Source: Tissierella pigra (GTDB lineage: Bacteria; Bacillota; Clostridia; Tissierellales; Tissierellaceae). From it: DNA of 64,000 bases. The notes under the pieces are model-generated. The model was not told where the DNA came from and ran no database searches. It was given only the letters and a program-made list of their open reading frames with translations. How positions within the stretch are numbered: position 1 is the first letter of the stretch; every line of letters starts with the position of its first letter. This document shows positions 1-7,948 of the stretch, piece by piece. Both the position numbers and the translations under genes were made by a program. The DNA lies in contig NZ_VUNQ01000007.1 in NCBI RefSeq assembly GCF_009695605.1, positions 1-64,000 on the forward strand, written 5' to 3'.

Positions 1-121
1 TATTAATATATTTTCTTACTGTAGTTCTAGAAACCTTCATCTCTCTAGCTATTGCTCTTTGAGACATATTTTCTCTAAAATATTTCATTAGTATTTCTGC
101 TTTCTGATCCAGCTTTATCAC
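1..121 (-). CDS. istA: IS21 transposase IstA, N-terminal part (runs off window)
   Basis: About 40 codons are visible, reading VIKLDQKAEILMKYFREN and then a helix-turn-helix (SQRAIAREMKVSRTTVRKYI). This is the classic IstA N-terminal DNA-binding region. The start is taken as GTG at 121, because a GGGGGG ribosome binding site sits seven bases upstream. The catalytic DDE domain and istB would lie left of the window. The gene is not in the phage operon; it belongs to the inserted IS. Confidence 0.7.
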   Translation of the reverse strand, partial: MIKLDQKAEILMKYFRENMSQRAIAREMKVSRTTVRKYIN

Positions 122-215
122 CTCTTGTCCCCCCTCAAAAGATATCTTCAAGGGGTATTATATTTTAAGGTGGACCAGTTTTCAATTATTATGGTGGTCT
201 ACTTTTAGATTAACA
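1..215 (-). mobile_element. IS21-family insertion sequence, one end only
   Basis: The end of an IS21-type element runs off the left edge. Reading leftward, the terminus begins TGTTAATCTAAAAGTAGACC at about 215. It is followed by a second GGTCCACC motif near 172 and then the start of istA. Repeated short motifs near a TG-initiated end are typical of this family. The other end is outside the window, so the target duplication cannot be seen. The element interrupts the phage SNF2 helicase gene. Confidence 0.7.
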
Positions 216-362
216 TAAACAACTATCCAGTGTTAAATCAAAGATAGCAGTTAAGGTTATGACACTCTTACCTAATCCCATATCTAAGAGCACTGCTGCT
301 ATAGGATGATTGAGGATATACTCAGTGGCATAAACCTGATATTCATGAGGCTTGTATTTCAC
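216..362 (-). pseudogene. Phage SNF2-type helicase, 5' fragment cut by the IS
   Basis: A GTG start at 362, with a GGAGGG site eight bases upstream, opens a frame reading VKYKPHEYQVYATEYILNHP and then AAVLLDMGLGKSVITLTAI. The GLGKS Walker A motif in this setting matches the N-terminus of the phage SNF2/DEAD-like helicases that normally follow VRR-NUC in such replication modules. The frame overlaps the end of the VRR-NUC gene by 20 bases, as expected in a phage operon. It is broken at about 215 by the IS21 end, so only about 49 codons are present here. The rest may lie beyond the IS, outside the window. Confidence 0.75.
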
Positions 363-624
363 GAAGTATCCCTCCAATCTGTTCTATATGATCCAGGCAG
401 AACACCAAAAAACCAAGTGCTTCTAACTGTCTTTTTCGCTTTTCCTGTAGAGGCCTTAAGGTTTTACCTGGTGCTTTTACCTCTACAAAAGCAACTTTTC
501 TATTAGGTAATAGAATCAATCTGTCTGGCATTCCATCAAAACCTGGTGATACAATCTTAAGTGCAATGCCGCCTATATCTTTTACTGATTTTATTAGTTG
601 CTGTTCAATCAATTTCTCTCTCAT
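343..624 (-). CDS. VRR-NUC domain nuclease
   Basis: A 93-residue protein that is essentially a single VRR-NUC domain, the stand-alone PD-(D/E)XK-like nuclease common in phage replication modules. Visible signatures are GFDGMPDRLIL (residues about 28-38) and AFVEVKAPGKTLRPLQ (about 45-60), which supply the D...ExK metal-binding site. The length is usual for phage versions. The ATG at 624 follows a GGAGG site. It sits between the VapE primase-helicase and the interrupted SNF2 helicase, the canonical order. It probably acts on branched DNA during phage replication or recombination. Confidence 0.85.
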   Translation of the reverse strand: MREKLIEQQLIKSVKDIGGIALKIVSPGFDGMPDRLILLPNRKVAFVEVKAPGKTLRPLQEKRKRQLEALGFLVFCLDHIEQIGGILREIQAS

Positions 625-732
625 AAATCCTCCATGTTCCCTAAATCCAAAAAGTCTCTATACGTGCGTATATACGCGTTTGTAGGTAATTTCTTCTTTT
701 TGTCTTTAGGATTATTTTTAATAATAATTATT

Positions 733-897
733 GGAACAATGGAACAGAGGTTATAAAGTAGCCTACTTTACAAGGGGCTGCCGCCTGTTCCGATGAGGTG
801 TACCAAATGACCATTTTTGTTTCACCGGAACAGGTAAAATTTGTTCCAGAGAAAAAATTGTTCCATGTGTTCCAAACTAAATTATTCTTTGGGAACA
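733..897. repeat. Cluster of eight GGAACA/TGTTCC hexamers
   Basis: Between the VapE stop codon and the VRR-NUC gene, GGAACA occurs at 733, 741, 827 and 892, and its complement TGTTCC at 786, 842, 859 and 868. Both orientations are present within 165 bases. No gene is convincing on either strand here. The cluster could be a protein-binding or replication-related site, or the remains of a longer VapE C-terminus with WNTWN-like repeats. Confidence 0.4.
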
Positions 898-3227
898 TAA
901 ACCCATTGTGGTCCATAAAGCGGGATTCGTTCTTTTTTCACGAGACCTGTCCAGCCTCCGATACTTGCCATAATCGCCGATATTTCATTACCATCCACCC
1001 TTCGCAGGTTGGCTCGATCCTTTCCAAAGCACTCACACCAAATTTCCATATTAGAAACCGATTTTCGTTTCCAAACACCAACCCTCTTGCTTTCACCAAA
1101 CTCAGTTCCATTGATATAGGCTCGGCGTTCATATAAATCCATGGTGTCCCAATCTTCAGGTAAAAGCATGTCAAGGTACTCTCGTACTAAACCTTCACGC
1201 TCATCGGATTCCATGGCTTCCCGCTGTTCTTCTTTTGCAAGCTTCTCAAGACTGGCATCAAGGTACAATTTCTCTCCAGCCTTAACGAAGGTAAGAGCTT
1301 CAGCCCATATCTGAAGAATTTCATCCTGCTTTAGCTGCCATGACTTTTTAGTTCCATTCCCCGGAGTCTTTACCGGCCAGAAACGACGGTTTCCTGTAGT
1401 GTCACGTAAATAGCCTTTTTCAGCATTAGTTGTACCAAAAAATATACATTGCCTTAAGTGGGGAGTAGCCCTTCTGCCAAAACTAGCTCTATAAATATCA
1501 TTCTGGCGAGATAGAAAACTCCTTAGGGTTTCCACTTCAGCTTTTTTCAGTCCAGCTAGCTCTCCAATTTCTAAAATCCAATAACCCTGTAACTTTTCTG
1601 CAGCGGTCTTATCCTTGGTATCCGATAAGTTCAAGCTATCAGAAAACCAGTCTCCACCTAACTTGGCTATAAGAGTACTTTTTCCAACTCCCTGCGGGCC
1701 ATTTAAGACCAACATGGAATCAAACTTGATTCCTGGAGTCAGTACACGAGAGATAGCCGCACATAAAGTTTTTCTTGTCACAGCCCGAACATATGGGTTA
1801 TCTGATGCACCTAGATAATCGATTAGCAAGGTATCTACTCTAGCTACCTTATCCCATTCAGGGAGTGCATCAATAAACTCACGAATCGGATGATAAGACC
1901 TGTCGTCAGCGACCTTCGCTACCGCTACATCATAGTTTCTTGCAGAGAAGGTCCCGTAGTGGGTGTCAATGTAGCTGATTAGCTGGGCATCATCTGCATC
2001 TCTCCAGAACTTTGATGGATGTGGCCAAGGAACCTCACCTTTAATTTCAAGGCTATCTGATAGCTGATTAAACACAATGCTTTTCAGGTTTGGATCATTT
2101 TCAAGTATCAAAATCAAATTTCTAAGGGTATTTTTAACTGTTCCTGTCTTATCAAGTTCCAGCTGCTTTTCCCAATCTTCATCAATAAACTCTTTTTCAG
2201 CCTGAGCCTTTCGTTCTTCTGCAAACTGCTCTTTTACCCGTTCATCCTCTAAAGCCAAATCTGTCATAGCTCTAAACGAAGGTAGTTTACTTGGCGGTGT
2301 ATTTTCTGCGACCTTTTCATCTAAGTCCCGAAACTTATGCACTCGGACCAAATCAAAAGCGTTTAGCAGCATTCCACATGCTGGATCGGTGGCATGATGG
2401 CTATAAGCAAATTTACCGTCATAGATTACCAAGCCCGCTGAAGAATCTGCTGGAATATAATCAAATCGGCCATTCATGGTACTAGGTTCATATACATCCA
2501 GTAGAAAAGCTTCGATGGCTTCTTCAATGGTATAGGCCCTGCAAAATGCTCCTATAACACCTTCTTTAATTAATGGATCTGCTTGTTTAGTTATTTTCCT
2601 TTGCACAACCTCTGACTGTCTAGAAGATACAGGCCACATGGAAGTATCCCGCCAGTCTTCATATTTTGAAAGATAGCCATCTGGGTCTAACAGTTCTCCA
2701 TCTTTTTCTTTAAAGACAAACTCTCCATCTGACGGTGTAGAAGGCCAATACATTAGTCTTGAAGGTTCATAAGTGGTGTCATCGAATAAATCAATCCCAA
2801 TCTCCTTTGCAACCATCCGACCAAGGGCTGGGTATTCATCCTCTGTTACTTCTCTTTTAAGTGGAATAATAAGTCTTAATCTTGGTGCATCTGGTGTATG
2901 TTTATGGGTAGAATAGATGCAGCATTTGAAATCATGTAACGCTTCAATTTGATCCCAAATCCCCGGTTTGGCATAATCCATATCTAAAGTCAGGAGGGAG
3001 CGGGAGAGGACATAACCATTTCTGCGCTTTCCTTCACGGAGAGCTCCTCCCACAAATCCACCGACGTCTTTTATTGAGTCCTGTTGAGCGCGACTCATTT
3101 TTCGGAACTCAGATACAGTTTCTGTTGTTCGTATGGTAGATTTAACTCGTGAGATAAAGTCCTCCCATGTGATATCTTTGTTCTTCCACTTTTTATCCAT
3201 TCGGCTGTTACCAACCGCTATCTTCAT
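882..3227 (-). CDS. VapE-like phage primase-helicase
   Basis: A 781-residue fusion of an archaeo-eukaryotic-type primase/polymerase domain and a virulence-associated-E superfamily 3 helicase. The N-terminus shows the catalytic LDMD (residues 81-84) and STHKH with RLRL (106-119). The helicase has Walker A GPQGVGKST (510-518), Walker B-like WILEIGEL (about 550-557), sensor FFGTTN (about 596-601) and NRRFWPV (about 613-619). It would prime and unwind phage DNA. ATG at 3227 has a GGAGGTG site. The gene overlaps the upstream DUF4406-like gene by four bases. All key motifs are present, so it looks intact. Confidence 0.9.
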   Translation of the reverse strand: MKIAVGNSRMDKKWKNKDITWEDFISRVKSTIRTTETVSEFRKMSRAQQDSIKDVGGFVGGALREGKRRNGYVLSRSLLTLDMDYAKPGIWDQIEALHDFKCCIYSTHKHTPDAPRLRLIIPLKREVTEDEYPALGRMVAKEIGIDLFDDTTYEPSRLMYWPSTPSDGEFVFKEKDGELLDPDGYLSKYEDWRDTSMWPVSSRQSEVVQRKITKQADPLIKEGVIGAFCRAYTIEEAIEAFLLDVYEPSTMNGRFDYIPADSSAGLVIYDGKFAYSHHATDPACGMLLNAFDLVRVHKFRDLDEKVAENTPPSKLPSFRAMTDLALEDERVKEQFAEERKAQAEKEFIDEDWEKQLELDKTGTVKNTLRNLILILENDPNLKSIVFNQLSDSLEIKGEVPWPHPSKFWRDADDAQLISYIDTHYGTFSARNYDVAVAKVADDRSYHPIREFIDALPEWDKVARVDTLLIDYLGASDNPYVRAVTRKTLCAAISRVLTPGIKFDSMLVLNGPQGVGKSTLIAKLGGDWFSDSLNLSDTKDKTAAEKLQGYWILEIGELAGLKKAEVETLRSFLSRQNDIYRASFGRRATPHLRQCIFFGTTNAEKGYLRDTTGNRRFWPVKTPGNGTKKSWQLKQDEILQIWAEALTFVKAGEKLYLDASLEKLAKEEQREAMESDEREGLVREYLDMLLPEDWDTMDLYERRAYINGTEFGESKRVGVWKRKSVSNMEIWCECFGKDRANLRRVDGNEISAIMASIGGWTGLVKKERIPLYGPQWVYVPKE

Positions 3228-3643
3228 AGCTTCTGCACCTCCTCGCAGTTTTCAGAAAAATACCGGATAGGTATACGATGCTTCGATGCTTTATTTATCT
3301 CTGCTTGCATCCCTTTTGAGATATAGCGACCAAATACCCACAGCTCATCACACTTTCTAAGCCATACCATGCCAAAGTATAGTCCTAGTTTTCTTTGTTC
3401 AGGATCGCCATCATCTAGCACTTGAGGGTATAGCAGATGAGGAGCAAAAGGAATGGTTCCTTGCTTCACTGCAAACTTCAGGTATTCTCTAGCTTTATTC
3501 AGATTTTTTTCTATGTCTCCAGCAAAAGGAGAACAAATAAAAACGCAAGGTTTATAGTTTTTTGCTTTTTCTTCACGCATGATATTTTCCAAGGCTTCTG
3601 CTGCAGTTGGATCTGGATAGCCTTCAGCGTTATATCTATCCAT
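3224..3643 (-). CDS. DUF4406-like phage protein (nucleoside deoxyribosyltransferase-like fold)
   Basis: A 139-residue protein of the DUF4406/DUF7768 type found in phage replication operons. Visible signatures are FICSPFAGDIEKNLNKAREY (residues about 34-53), then FAPHLLYPQVLDD and a conserved CDELWVFG with ISKGMQAEI. The pattern resembles nucleoside 2-deoxyribosyltransferase-like enzymes, but no activity is established from sequence. Start ATG at 3643 follows GGAGATG. It overlaps vapE by four bases (translational coupling). Confidence 0.75.
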   Translation of the reverse strand: MDRYNAEGYPDPTAAEALENIMREEKAKNYKPCVFICSPFAGDIEKNLNKAREYLKFAVKQGTIPFAPHLLYPQVLDDGDPEQRKLGLYFGMVWLRKCDELWVFGRYISKGMQAEINKASKHRIPIRYFSENCEEVQKL

Positions 3644-3646
3644 AAG

Positions 3647-4438
3647 TTACATCTCCTCGAATTCGGACTCTTGTTCAATCAATGGTAAAATACCATGATC
3701 CTTAAGAAGCTCATAAATGAACAAGCGTCCTTTCTGAGTCCAGTAAGTATGAACCTTTGAATGCATCGTCCCATCATTTCCAAGGTAAGTATGGGTTTTT
3801 GTCGTCGTATATCCATGTTGAGCGTACTTTTGATATAGAAGCCAAATCTTCCCTTGACGGAATTGAACACCTAAATTATGCAGATACTCATTAAACCAGC
3901 GCCCTGACTTTCCATAGTCCTTGGCTATTGTTGTGATAGACACCGCATCCTTACAGTTAAGTACCACATCGTAATAACTTGCTTTAGGTTTCATTTCTGC
4001 AATTTGCTGTTCTTGAATGCTAATGGTAGTAGTTAACTCAGCATTTTTAGCTCTTTCCGCTTTAAGCTCCTGTAGTGCCTGAATCAAAAAGTCTGGATTA
4101 GCAAGTAACTCATCTGTAGCATAAAGGCCATGCCTTCTGATTGAAGGAAGCACCTCATGGGTTACCCAGCGCTTAAACTTTTTAGCTTCTGGCTTTCGAG
4201 AAACCAATATCACGCTATAAAGACCACTTTCATTGATAATAGATACTTCCTGTTTTCCTCCAGGGGTGTCGATAATATCGACTCCCTTTTCATCACTGTC
4301 CAAACGAGCCATAACATCACGACTGTTTCCAATGTCTAGTACCGAACATACATCTTTTAGAACCCACCAAGGATTTCCATCCTTCATTACTGTTCTTACT
4401 GTGTTGCCTTCATAGTTGAATATAGTTATTTTGTTCAT
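3647..4438 (-). CDS. Phage antirepressor, Bro-N plus KilA-C domains
   Basis: A 263-residue antirepressor. The N-terminal Bro-N domain is recognisable from VRTVMKDGNPWWVLKDVCSV and SIINESGLYSVILVSRKPEA. A coiled linker follows (ELKAERAKNAELTTTISI), then a C-terminal ANT/KilA-C domain (KDYGKSGRWFNEYLHNLG). ATG at 4438 is chosen over an in-frame upstream ATG at 4495 because AGGAGGT lies directly before it and homology starts there. A terminator separates it from the polymerase gene upstream. Such proteins usually antagonise a phage repressor by direct binding. Confidence 0.85.
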   Translation of the reverse strand: MNKITIFNYEGNTVRTVMKDGNPWWVLKDVCSVLDIGNSRDVMARLDSDEKGVDIIDTPGGKQEVSIINESGLYSVILVSRKPEAKKFKRWVTHEVLPSIRRHGLYATDELLANPDFLIQALQELKAERAKNAELTTTISIQEQQIAEMKPKASYYDVVLNCKDAVSITTIAKDYGKSGRWFNEYLHNLGVQFRQGKIWLLYQKYAQHGYTTTKTHTYLGNDGTMHSKVHTYWTQKGRLFIYELLKDHGILPLIEQESEFEEM

Positions 4439-4493
4439 ATTGAACCTCCTGCTTATTGTAGTAGAGCAATAAGACATGCCCTCAGCTATAAGC

Positions 4494-4521
4494 AAAAAAA
4501 GAGGAGGTTTCGAACCCCCTC
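4494..4521 (-). terminator. Terminator/attenuator between polymerase and antirepressor genes
   Basis: On the minus strand a nine-pair stem (GAGGGGGTT / AACCTCCTC, one G-U pair, loop CGA) is followed by seven T. It lies just after the polymerase stop codon and resembles the hairpin at 9640-9664, sharing GGGGTTCGAAA and the flanking GCTTAT. Confidence 0.8.
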
Positions 4522-4524
4522 AAA

Positions 4525-7386
4525 TTAATCTTTTTTATAAAAATTGCATTCGTATCCATCTGCGCGAAGTAAAAGTCCTTGAGCCCAAGTTGGCGTCTGA
4601 TTCATTAGAGTACATATATCAGTAACGGTTACTTCTAAAGGGACTTCTAAAACTACCTCATCATGGACATGCATTACAATATCAAAACCTTTTTCATCAA
4701 GCTTTCTCATGGCACAGCAAAGAATATCTCTTGAAATAGCTTGCACAATATTCTCGACAAACTTAGGACCATAACTTTCAATGCGCTCCCATTTCTTTGT
4801 GGCACCAACTCCTTCATAAGTCACTGCTTCACTGCCAAAGCTGTTAATACCTATTCTTGGTTTAACATAAGTAAGTTGTCTGCCAGAAGGAAGCCATATT
4901 AATAGCATCCCGCTACGATACTCAAAACGGATACGGTGGGTTTCGGTTCTACACCTTTCTGTTACAGCTTCTTTGACAGCACGATCAACATCCCACCAAA
5001 GTCTAACAATATTAGGATTTGCATTCCTCCAAGCATAGACTAGCGGTTTTAATTCTTCTTCGGTAAGACCCATGTCAAGTGCACCCATTGCTTTTAATGC
5101 ACCTACTGACCCTCCATAGCCACAGTTATGAACTAACACATTTGAAACAGTAAATCTATGATTCTTACCTGCATTTAATATGTCATAAACTCTAACCTTG
5201 CTTGGATTAATCTCCAGTTCTTTCTCTGTTCTATAACTGCCATTTCTGCTGATGCTATAATTCCTTCTCTTGTCATGCCATTGGATATCATCCTTGTAAC
5301 AACACTTCTTGCATAGGGCCAATTTTCTTGTTTGAAATCTGGGATTACTGATATTCTTCTGTTGGCTTGATTTATACTTCTTGGAACAAAACGAATATTG
5401 CCCTTTTCGTAATTTCCGTCGTTGTCTATCCTGTCCATCTCTAAATCTTGGCGTACATTTTCTACATTTTTCAATATCCATATCCCCGCACTGAGAACTG
5501 AGGGAAAATTGAATTTTATACCCCTTCCCCCATATAAATGGTAATTCCTTGCCTTTGGATTCTCGCAACGCTGCTTTGCGGCAGCAAGTCTTTTCTGTAG
5601 CCACAAAGGTATCTTCCTTTGTTGAGAGCATCTCTGGCAGCCTTTTGATTTTCCAGATTTTAAGCTGTTTAAATTTTGCCACTGTATACTGTGACAACCT
5701 GTGCATTGTGTTAGGACATAGCAATGATTCATCTTTGCATTCCATCTTTTCTGTGCACTTATTATTTTCACCCAGCCGTATTGCTCTCCTACCATTTCCG
5801 GTTTGTATGAGATGTGCTTTGCAGGTGGCAGCTTCTCCAAATTGTATTGGCCTCGATTTCCCTTTGACCCATACAAGATGGTCTTTTGTAGCTGTAAGTC
5901 CTCCATAAGTTATAACCTCCTTTTCACCTTTTGAAATGACACCATCATGTTTTACCCAATCTTCACCATCCCACAATTTATGTTTTGTTGTAATATCTTG
6001 AATTGGAACAAGTCCTTTATCCGTTAACACAAGACTATTATGTGCTATACAAGCCAGTTCTGCCTGCTTACCTTTCTGCCTTAAATGTCCGTTAACGCCA
6101 TTCTTCTCAACAGGAACATTAAACATTTGCGATGCTGAAGCACAATAAATGTCTCCGCCATTTGCAAACACTTCATTTCTCCATGTCTCCCCAGCAAGCC
6201 AAGCAATTACTCTAGCTTCTATTGCACTAAAGTCAGCAACGATAAACTTATATCCTTTCTTTGGCACAAAAGCGGTTCGGATTAATTCAGACAAAACTCC
6301 CGGAATAGAGTCATACAATATTTCCAAGGTATCAAAATGGCCACCTCTAACCAAGCATCGTGCCTGTTCCAGATCCGACAAATGGTTCTGAGGGAGATTT
6401 TGAACTTGTATAAGCCTTCCTGCAAATCTACCGGTTCGATTAGCACCGTAGAATTGTAGTAGTCCCCGAGCTCTTCCGTCAGTGCATACAGCATTTTCCA
6501 TAGCGGTGTATTTCTTTACACTGGATTTAGCTAGTAACTGTCTCAGTTCCAGTACTTCACTCAGATGTTCTGGAGCTTCCTTTAATAGTGCCTTAACTGA
6601 TGCCTTATCAAGACTGTCTGTTTCCAGACCATTTTCTGATAGCCAGGACTTCATTTGAACAACTGAATTAGGATTATCAAGATCAGTTAGTTCTTTTAGT
6701 CTGCTTGTTAGCTCTTCTCTTACTTTTTCATCACATTGAATCGCTTTTTTTACCAATTCCAAATCCAACTGAATACCTCGATCATTGATTTGCTGGTCTA
6801 GAATATAGTTCTTCCACTCCTCTTCCGGCATAGGAAATTTTTGAAGCTTTGCCTGTATGGAAAGTTCAACTTCAACGTCTCGAAGGTTATATTCTTTGAA
6901 GCTATTCCACTTCTCTGGAGCATGTTCAGGTAAATTTCGTGTACGACCACCATTCGCCCCTGTTGGTTTGCATGGAACTGAAAAATATCGGATGAGCTCT
7001 TTACCTTCTGTCAGCTTTTTCTTATCTGCTCCTGTTACAATTGCTGCCCCTTCCAAAGATAGAGGAAGTCCAAGATACGCAGACCATACCATCGTACAAC
7101 GCCAAGAATCAGGTTCTAGGTGAATACCAAAGTGTTTAGATAAGCAAATCCGTTCAAACTGCGCATTGAATGCCCATTTGGTAACATTATTATCTAAAAT
7201 CGCTTGCTGTATTTCTTTAGGTATTTTTTCGCCACAAGCGAAATCCACTACTTGTACCGGCCCAGCATCTACACTGTAACCGAAAAGTAAAATCTCAAAA
7301 TCCGGTGCTTCAGCGTAACGATAGACCCCGCTTTTGGCGAGGTCTACGCTACTATATGTTTCTATATCTATGCTGAGGGTTCTCAT
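4525..7386 (-). CDS. Phage family A DNA polymerase interrupted by an intein
   Basis: A 953-residue precursor. The N-terminal 3'-5' exonuclease starts MRTLSIDIETYS (D7, E9). The polymerase domain shows NRTGRFAGRLIQVQNLP (about 316-332), motif A VADFSAIEARV (about 383-393) and motif C MHVHDEVVLE (about 905-914). An intein occupies residues 446-754 (bases 5125-6051), splitting QAELA from CGYGGSVGALKAMG in the highly conserved fingers region. Removing it leaves a 644-residue polymerase, the usual size for this phage type. Cys755 is the +1 nucleophile. The gene overlaps the DUF2815 gene by four bases. The intein interior encodes a second protein in another frame. Confidence 0.92.
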   Translation of the reverse strand: MRTLSIDIETYSSVDLAKSGVYRYAEAPDFEILLFGYSVDAGPVQVVDFACGEKIPKEIQQAILDNNVTKWAFNAQFERICLSKHFGIHLEPDSWRCTMVWSAYLGLPLSLEGAAIVTGADKKKLTEGKELIRYFSVPCKPTGANGGRTRNLPEHAPEKWNSFKEYNLRDVEVELSIQAKLQKFPMPEEEWKNYILDQQINDRGIQLDLELVKKAIQCDEKVREELTSRLKELTDLDNPNSVVQMKSWLSENGLETDSLDKASVKALLKEAPEHLSEVLELRQLLAKSSVKKYTAMENAVCTDGRARGLLQFYGANRTGRFAGRLIQVQNLPQNHLSDLEQARCLVRGGHFDTLEILYDSIPGVLSELIRTAFVPKKGYKFIVADFSAIEARVIAWLAGETWRNEVFANGGDIYCASASQMFNVPVEKNGVNGHLRQKGKQAELACIAHNSLVLTDKGLVPIQDITTKHKLWDGEDWVKHDGVISKGEKEVITYGGLTATKDHLVWVKGKSRPIQFGEAATCKAHLIQTGNGRRAIRLGENNKCTEKMECKDESLLCPNTMHRLSQYTVAKFKQLKIWKIKRLPEMLSTKEDTFVATEKTCCRKAALRESKGKELPFIWGKGYKIQFSLSSQCGDMDIEKCRKCTPRFRDGQDRQRRKLRKGQYSFCSKKYKSSQQKNISNPRFQTRKLALCKKCCYKDDIQWHDKRRNYSISRNGSYRTEKELEINPSKVRVYDILNAGKNHRFTVSNVLVHNCGYGGSVGALKAMGALDMGLTEEELKPLVYAWRNANPNIVRLWWDVDRAVKEAVTERCRTETHRIRFEYRSGMLLIWLPSGRQLTYVKPRIGINSFGSEAVTYEGVGATKKWERIESYGPKFVENIVQAISRDILCCAMRKLDEKGFDIVMHVHDEVVLEVPLEVTVTDICTLMNQTPTWAQGLLLRADGYECNFYKKD
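5125..6051 (-). other. Intein within the DNA polymerase (309 residues)
   Basis: Splicing blocks in the polymerase frame: block A CIAHNSLVLTDKGLVPIQDI begins with Cys1. Block B is GGLTATKDHLVWV, with the T..H pair. Block F is VYDILNAGKNHRFTV. Block G is NVLVHN followed by the extein Cys. No LAGLIDADG or HNH motif exists in this frame. The roughly 200 central residues are Lys/Cys-rich and look like the out-of-frame reading of the nested HNH gene. All residues needed for standard class 1 protein splicing are visible. Confidence 0.9.
5175..5906 (-). CDS. HNH homing endonuclease nested out of frame in the intein
   Basis: A 243-residue frame shifted +1 relative to the polymerase/intein frame on the same strand. 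It begins in intein block B and ends seven codons into block F. It has its own start signal, AAAGGAGG nine bases before ATG 5906. The protein has a Cys-pair zinc-finger-like region (C68/C71, C90/C93), then RCENPKARNYHLYGGRG (about 113-129) and DRIDNDGNYEKGNIRF (158-173). These are typical of phage HNH endonucleases with AP2-like N-terminal modules. A helical DNA-binding-like tail follows. It probably mediates homing of the intein DNA. The match to the HNH family is far better than that of the overlapping intein frame. An internal ATG at 5795 lacks a good ribosome site. Confidence 0.85.
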   Translation of the reverse strand: MEDLQLQKTILYGSKGNRGQYNLEKLPPAKHISYKPEMVGEQYGWVKIISAQKRWNAKMNHCYVLTQCTGCHSIQWQNLNSLKSGKSKGCQRCSQQRKIPLWLQKRLAAAKQRCENPKARNYHLYGGRGIKFNFPSVLSAGIWILKNVENVRQDLEMDRIDNDGNYEKGNIRFVPRSINQANRRISVIPDFKQENWPYARSVVTRMISNGMTREGIIASAEMAVIEQRKNWRLIQARLEFMTY

Positions 7387-7943
7387 GATAAAAAGTCATC
7401 ATCCACGTCAGTGGCAAAGTCATCAGCTGCATTAGTTCTTCCACCCAAAGGCTCACCATCGCGGATTTTTTGAATATTTCCAAGACCACATGCTATACCC
7501 TTATTCCCATTGGAGTTAAAGGCATAAAAGTTGATACTTACTCTTGCATAAACACCGGAGTATACTTCTGAACGCTCAAGGATTGGATTGATATTTTTAT
7601 CTACAATTTGTGGGGCAGTATTGCTATTGGCATTGATAAAATAGCTATTTGCATAAGCTTCGTCATCTGGACGATCAATATCTCCATCACGTAGAGGAAG
7701 CTTTAACGCCGCTTTATTTGGAATCTTGCCACCGAATTTACCTTTACCTTCTTCTATTGCAGCATTCACCGCTTCATTGATAGCACTTAAGGTTTTAGTA
7801 TCACTCTTAGGAATAATCAGGCTCACACTGTATTTTTCAGCACCGCCATTGATTGATTTAGGTTCCCACACATTAGCATAAGAAAGTCTGACAACTCCTG
7901 TAACTACTTTTGTTGGATTTGTTCTTTTTGCTGTTTTTGACAT
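7383..7943 (-). CDS. DUF2815 phage single-stranded DNA-binding protein
   Basis: A 186-residue protein of the DUF2815 family, thought to be T7 gp2.5-like ssDNA-binding proteins. Signs are the N-terminal VVTGVVRLSYANVWEPK, KYSVSLIIPKSDT, the middle FGGKIP...LPLRDGD and the strand SGVYARVSINFYAFN. The acidic C-terminal tail (ADDFATDVDDDFLS) is a hallmark of SSB-type proteins that recruit partners. ATG 7943 follows GGAGGT. It lies directly upstream of, and overlaps, the polymerase gene, which fits a role at the replication fork. Confidence 0.85.
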   Translation of the reverse strand: MSKTAKRTNPTKVVTGVVRLSYANVWEPKSINGGAEKYSVSLIIPKSDTKTLSAINEAVNAAIEEGKGKFGGKIPNKAALKLPLRDGDIDRPDDEAYANSYFINANSNTAPQIVDKNINPILERSEVYSGVYARVSINFYAFNSNGNKGIACGLGNIQKIRDGEPLGGRTNAADDFATDVDDDFLS

Positions 7944-7948
7944 AATTT

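Noticed and set aside
798-1136. 112-codon plus-strand frame opposite the end of vapE
   Set aside because: It is antisense to the clearly coding primase-helicase, has no family features and no supporting start signal.
5549-5908. 119-codon plus-strand frame within the intein
   Set aside because: Antisense shadow; only the two minus-strand frames (intein and HNH) show family motifs.
6857-7123. Plus-strand frame of 88 codons opposite the polymerase exonuclease domain
   Set aside because: Shadow of a well-supported gene.
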